Below, piece by piece: positions 4,458 through 6,073 of a DNA stretch of 6,073 nt (within the stretch, counting starts at the first letter, position 1; each line of letters begins with the position of its first letter). Location: the NCBI GenBank assembly GCA_030523505.1, contig JAUNIK010000175.1, forward strand, positions 1-6,073, given 5' to 3'. The notes below the pieces were generated by a model. It was not told where the DNA came from. It searched no databases and saw only the letters and a list, made by a program, of their open reading frames with translations. The translations under genes were made by a program, and so were the position numbers. Origin of the DNA: Prevotellaceae bacterium. GTDB taxonomy: Bacteria; Bacteroidota; Bacteroidia; Bacteroidales; Bacteroidaceae.

Positions 4458-5756
4458 ATGAATATGAAATACGATGATTTAACGATACAGCGATTAAGAG
4501 AGCTCCCCATCTTTGAGGTCTGCTCCCGACTAGGCATCACCCTATACGGCACAGGCAGCTATACTCGCCGTGCCAAGTGCTGGCATCACGATGACCAGCA
4601 CCCCTCGCTGCATGTCAACAAGAAAAAGAATATCTACATGTGCTTCGTCTGTGGCAAGGGCGGCGACACCATCCGCCTCGTCCAGGACTATAACAACCTC
4701 ACCTTCATAGAAGCCTGCGACTGGCTCGTCCGTGAATTCAGCGTAACAATAACAAGCACGGAGTCCCCTATTCCAACGCATCATTCGTGTAATTCGAAAG
4801 ATTCGTGTTCAAAAAATATTTCTGTGGTTTCTGATATTTCTGTGTGCCCGTTAGATGCCTCTCTCGTGTCCCGCAGTCTTAGCGTTACCTCCGAGTTCTG
4901 TCAGTCTGTCGTCAGCACTGGCTACCTTACGGAGCGCCAGATGCGCCATGCCGCTAAGCGTTACTGCCTTGGAGCCTCCCGTGACGGTTCCGTCATCTTC
5001 TGGGAGATTGACGAACAGCTTCGTGTCCACAATGGAAAGTTCATGCACTACCTCCCCGACTGTCACCGTGACAAGTCGCGCACTCCCACTTGGGCTATCG
5101 CTGAAATGAAGAAGACCGGTAGCCTTCCTCCCGACTTTGAGAATCCCCACTGCCTCTTCGGTCTGCATCTATTAACGAACACGAATATTTCTGTGTGCCA
5201 AGATAAATCTGTGTCATCTGTGAAATCTGTGTGCCCTAAAAAACTTTCTGATATTTCTGGTATTTCTGTGTGCCAAGATAAATCTGTGTCATCTGTGAAA
5301 TCTGTGTGCCCCAAAAAACTTTCTGATATTTCTGGTATTTCTGTGTGCCAAGATAAACCCGTGTCATCCGTGGTCAATAATATTTCTGTGGTTTCTGGTA
5401 TTTCTGTGTGCCCCAAGAATGTCTGTGTGGTCGAATCAGAGAAATCCGCAGTCATCCTCTCCGAGCTCTTCCCCGACTACCTCTGGCTGTCGTGTGGTGG
5501 CCTCCAGATGTTCAAGCCCGAACTACTGGCACCCTTGGTAAACCACAAGGTCCTCGTCTTCCCCGACACCGATGAGACTGGCGCTACCTTCAAAGCATGG
5601 CAGGACATCGTCCAACAAGCCTCCAAGCTCTATCCCTTCCAACACCCTATCCGCATCAGTCCCCTCCTCGAAATCCATGCCTCGCCAGAGCAAAAGCAAC
5701 GCAAGATAGACCTCGTAGACTGCCTCTTCGAAGGCTGCATTAAGCCCTTCAGATAA
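4458..5756 (+). CDS. CHC2 zinc-finger/Toprim primase-like protein with repeat-expanded linkers
   Basis: Probable DnaG-type primase or primase-like protein of a mobile element. The N-terminal CHC2 zinc finger has Cys41, His44, Cys62 and Cys65 (CWHHDDQHPSL...YMCFVCGKGGD), as in DnaG. A core domain begins near YLTERQMRHAAKRYCLG (156-172) and runs to CLFGLHLL (232-239), similar to Bacteroidales DUF6371-like proteins. A Toprim-like end follows: VVESEKSAVI (324-333; Glu326) and VFPDTDETG (367-375; Asp370, Asp372). Two linkers are swollen by genomic repeats: about residues 105-132 and about 240-321, the latter with two 25-residue copies of ISVCQDKSVSSVKSVCPKKL plus DISG. Without them the protein would be near 320 residues. 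The start is the ATG at 4458; the ATG at 4464 is nearly as good, and the one at 4419 lies inside the hairpin. It follows the ATPase gene after 105 bases and is presumably cotranscribed with it. Domain calls are firm for CHC2, moderate for Toprim; priming activity is inferred. Confidence 0.85.
   Translation: MNMKYDDLTIQRLRELPIFEVCSRLGITLYGTGSYTRRAKCWHHDDQHPSLHVNKKKNIYMCFVCGKGGDTIRLVQDYNNLTFIEACDWLVREFSVTITSTESPIPTHHSCNSKDSCSKNISVVSDISVCPLDASLVSRSLSVTSEFCQSVVSTGYLTERQMRHAAKRYCLGASRDGSVIFWEIDEQLRVHNGKFMHYLPDCHRDKSRTPTWAIAEMKKTGSLPPDFENPHCLFGLHLLTNTNISVCQDKSVSSVKSVCPKKLSDISGISVCQDKSVSSVKSVCPKKLSDISGISVCQDKPVSSVVNNISVVSGISVCPKNVCVVESEKSAVILSELFPDYLWLSCGGLQMFKPELLAPLVNHKVLVFPDTDETGATFKAWQDIVQQASKLYPFQHPIRISPLLEIHASPEQKQRKIDLVDCLFEGCIKPFR
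4780..4850 (+). repeat. Intragenic repeat block 1 (first primase linker)
   Basis: Contains two short phrases of the form attcgtgt (around 4784 and 4801), then family A phrases (atttctgtgg, then atttctgtgtgcc at 4837-4849). It is read in frame as SCNSKDSCSKNISVVSDISV then CP, between the zinc finger and the core domain. The family A triplet that is TGA between genes is TGC (Cys130) here. Confidence 0.7.
5186..5412 (+). repeat. Intragenic family A tandem array (second primase linker)
   Basis: Unit 1 (5186-5260) and unit 2 (5261-5335) are 75 bp each and differ at a single base (t at 5237, c at 5312), which is silent. A third, diverged 63-bp unit follows (5336-5398), then a start of another at 5399. 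Unit 3 includes the 15-mer atccgtggtcaataa found intergenically at 54-68. The unit lengths are multiples of three, and six TGTGTGC phrases encode Cys247, 259, 272, 284, 297 and 318. The array sits between the core domain and the Toprim-like segment. Confidence 0.92.
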
Positions 5757-5818
5757 TGCCGTAAAACTCATCGAATAATGCAATAATTCGAGGCAAATAA
5801 TGCCGTCAAACTATCCGC
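5753..5818 (+). repeat. Three iteron-like direct repeats, 22-bp spacing
   Basis: ataatgc begins at 5753, 5775 and 5797, exactly 22 bp apart. Repeats 1 and 3 share ataatgccgt, one differing base, then aaact. Repeat 2 shares only the first seven bases and carries a dyad, tcgaat (5771-5776) and attcga (5786-5791). The array overlaps the primase stop codon and ends 7 bases before the HTH start. The 22-bp period (two helical turns) suits a binding array for a dimeric or cooperative protein, either an origin or an autoregulatory operator. Function is inferred. Confidence 0.6.
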
Positions 5819-5825
5819 AAAATAT

Positions 5826-6008
5826 ATGAAATACTCCTACAGTAAATCCGAGTTGGCAGCGATGGCGGGTGTCTCCTACAGCACCTTCTATCGCTACCTC
5901 AGAGCCCGCAGAACACTCTTCAAACAAATGGGTGTCAGCATCTATGCCAAGAAGCTCCCTCTCCGTATCGTCAAAGACATCTGCGATGACTATTGCTTCG
6001 ATTTGTAA
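5826..6008 (+). CDS. Small helix-turn-helix protein
   Basis: A 60-residue, basic protein. KSELAAMAGVSYSTFYRYLR (7-26) reads as a helix-turn-helix, with ELAAMAGVS as helix 1 plus turn and YSTFYRYLR as the recognition helix. A C-terminal segment, LPLRIVKDICDDYCFDL (44-60), may be a dimerisation helix. It resembles the short HTH proteins common near Bacteroidales mobile-element genes (DUF4248-like), but I assign no family firmly. The ATG at 5826 follows an A-rich stretch (gcaaaatat) with no Shine-Dalgarno. It stands 69 bases after the primase stop, same strand, and directly behind the 22-bp repeats, which it may bind, either to regulate the cluster or to mark an origin. It is followed only by a family A repeat. 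The small size leaves some doubt, but the coherent HTH pattern argues for a real gene. Confidence 0.75.
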   Translation: MKYSYSKSELAAMAGVSYSTFYRYLRARRTLFKQMGVSIYAKKLPLRIVKDICDDYCFDL

Positions 6009-6012
6009 TCTC

Positions 6013-6056
6013 GCACACAGAGATTTATTGTCACACAGATGACACAGATATCACAG
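6013..6056 (-). repeat. Inverted family A repeat behind the HTH gene
   Basis: On the minus strand this reads aatctgtgatatctgtgtca and onward to ctgtgtgac (6037-6030). The 19 bases at 6031-6049 are the reverse complement of 83-101. It is opposite in orientation to all other family A copies in the window. On the plus strand a run of seven T (6058-6064) follows, but no stem precedes it. The rest of the window edge holds nothing else. Confidence 0.8.
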
Positions 6057-6073
6057 ATTTTTTTATACCGCAG

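Noticed and set aside
5186..5412. CRISPR array
   Set aside because: The repeats are directly adjoining, with no unique spacers, and lie in frame within a coding sequence.
5063..5455. Leftward 130-residue open frame with repeated HTEIPEISESFLG-type sequence
   Set aside because: It is the mirror of the tandem array on the other strand; the plus frame carries the CHC2 and Toprim motifs and fills the operon.

Overview
The window looks like chromosomal DNA of a member of the Bacteroidales, most likely a Prevotella-type organism. Three things point there: start regions that are A-rich with weak or no Shine-Dalgarno, promoter -7 boxes of the form TAnnTTTG (904-911, 2635-2642, 2664-2671, 3092-3099), and protein families of that order (a 193-residue Fe-type superoxide dismutase and a DegT-type sugar aminotransferase). 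The intergenic DNA is full of short interspersed repeats. The genus is an inference; no rRNA or other marker gene is present.

Left half (1-2687), leftward transcription. A superoxide dismutase gene (143-724) lies between two copies of a composite repeat. A repeat-rich non-coding stretch (725-1263) and a clear intrinsic terminator (about 1264-1305) follow. A DegT/DnrJ/EryC1/StrS aminotransferase (1328-2605) has its own promoter. That aminotransferase carries an in-frame copy of a genomic GC-rich repeat, read as about 12 residues (SPQPSPEGKGGK).

Right half (2688-6008). A small unrecognised leftward gene is broken by a -1 frameshift (2688-3037) and diverges from a rightward three-gene cluster. 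The cluster encodes a RecA-fold RepA-like ATPase (3153-4352), a CHC2 zinc-finger/Toprim primase-like protein (4458-5756) and a 60-residue helix-turn-helix protein (5826-6008). An 89-nt imperfect hairpin lies between the ATPase and primase genes. Three direct repeats spaced exactly 22 bp lie between the primase gene and the HTH gene. Helicase-like ATPase, primase, small DNA-binding protein, iteron-like repeats and a large hairpin together resemble a compact replication module of a plasmid or integrated element. No integrase, relaxase or attachment site is visible.

The most striking observation is that the CTGTGTGAC-type intergenic repeats also occur inside the primase gene, in two inter-domain linkers. 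There they are read in frame as Ser/Val/Cys-rich sequence, and the TGA that the intergenic repeat would supply is TGC in all seven intragenic copies. One linker has grown further by a 75-bp, 25-codon tandem duplication. Together with the aminotransferase insertion, two unrelated repeat families in this window have entered coding sequence without breaking the frame.
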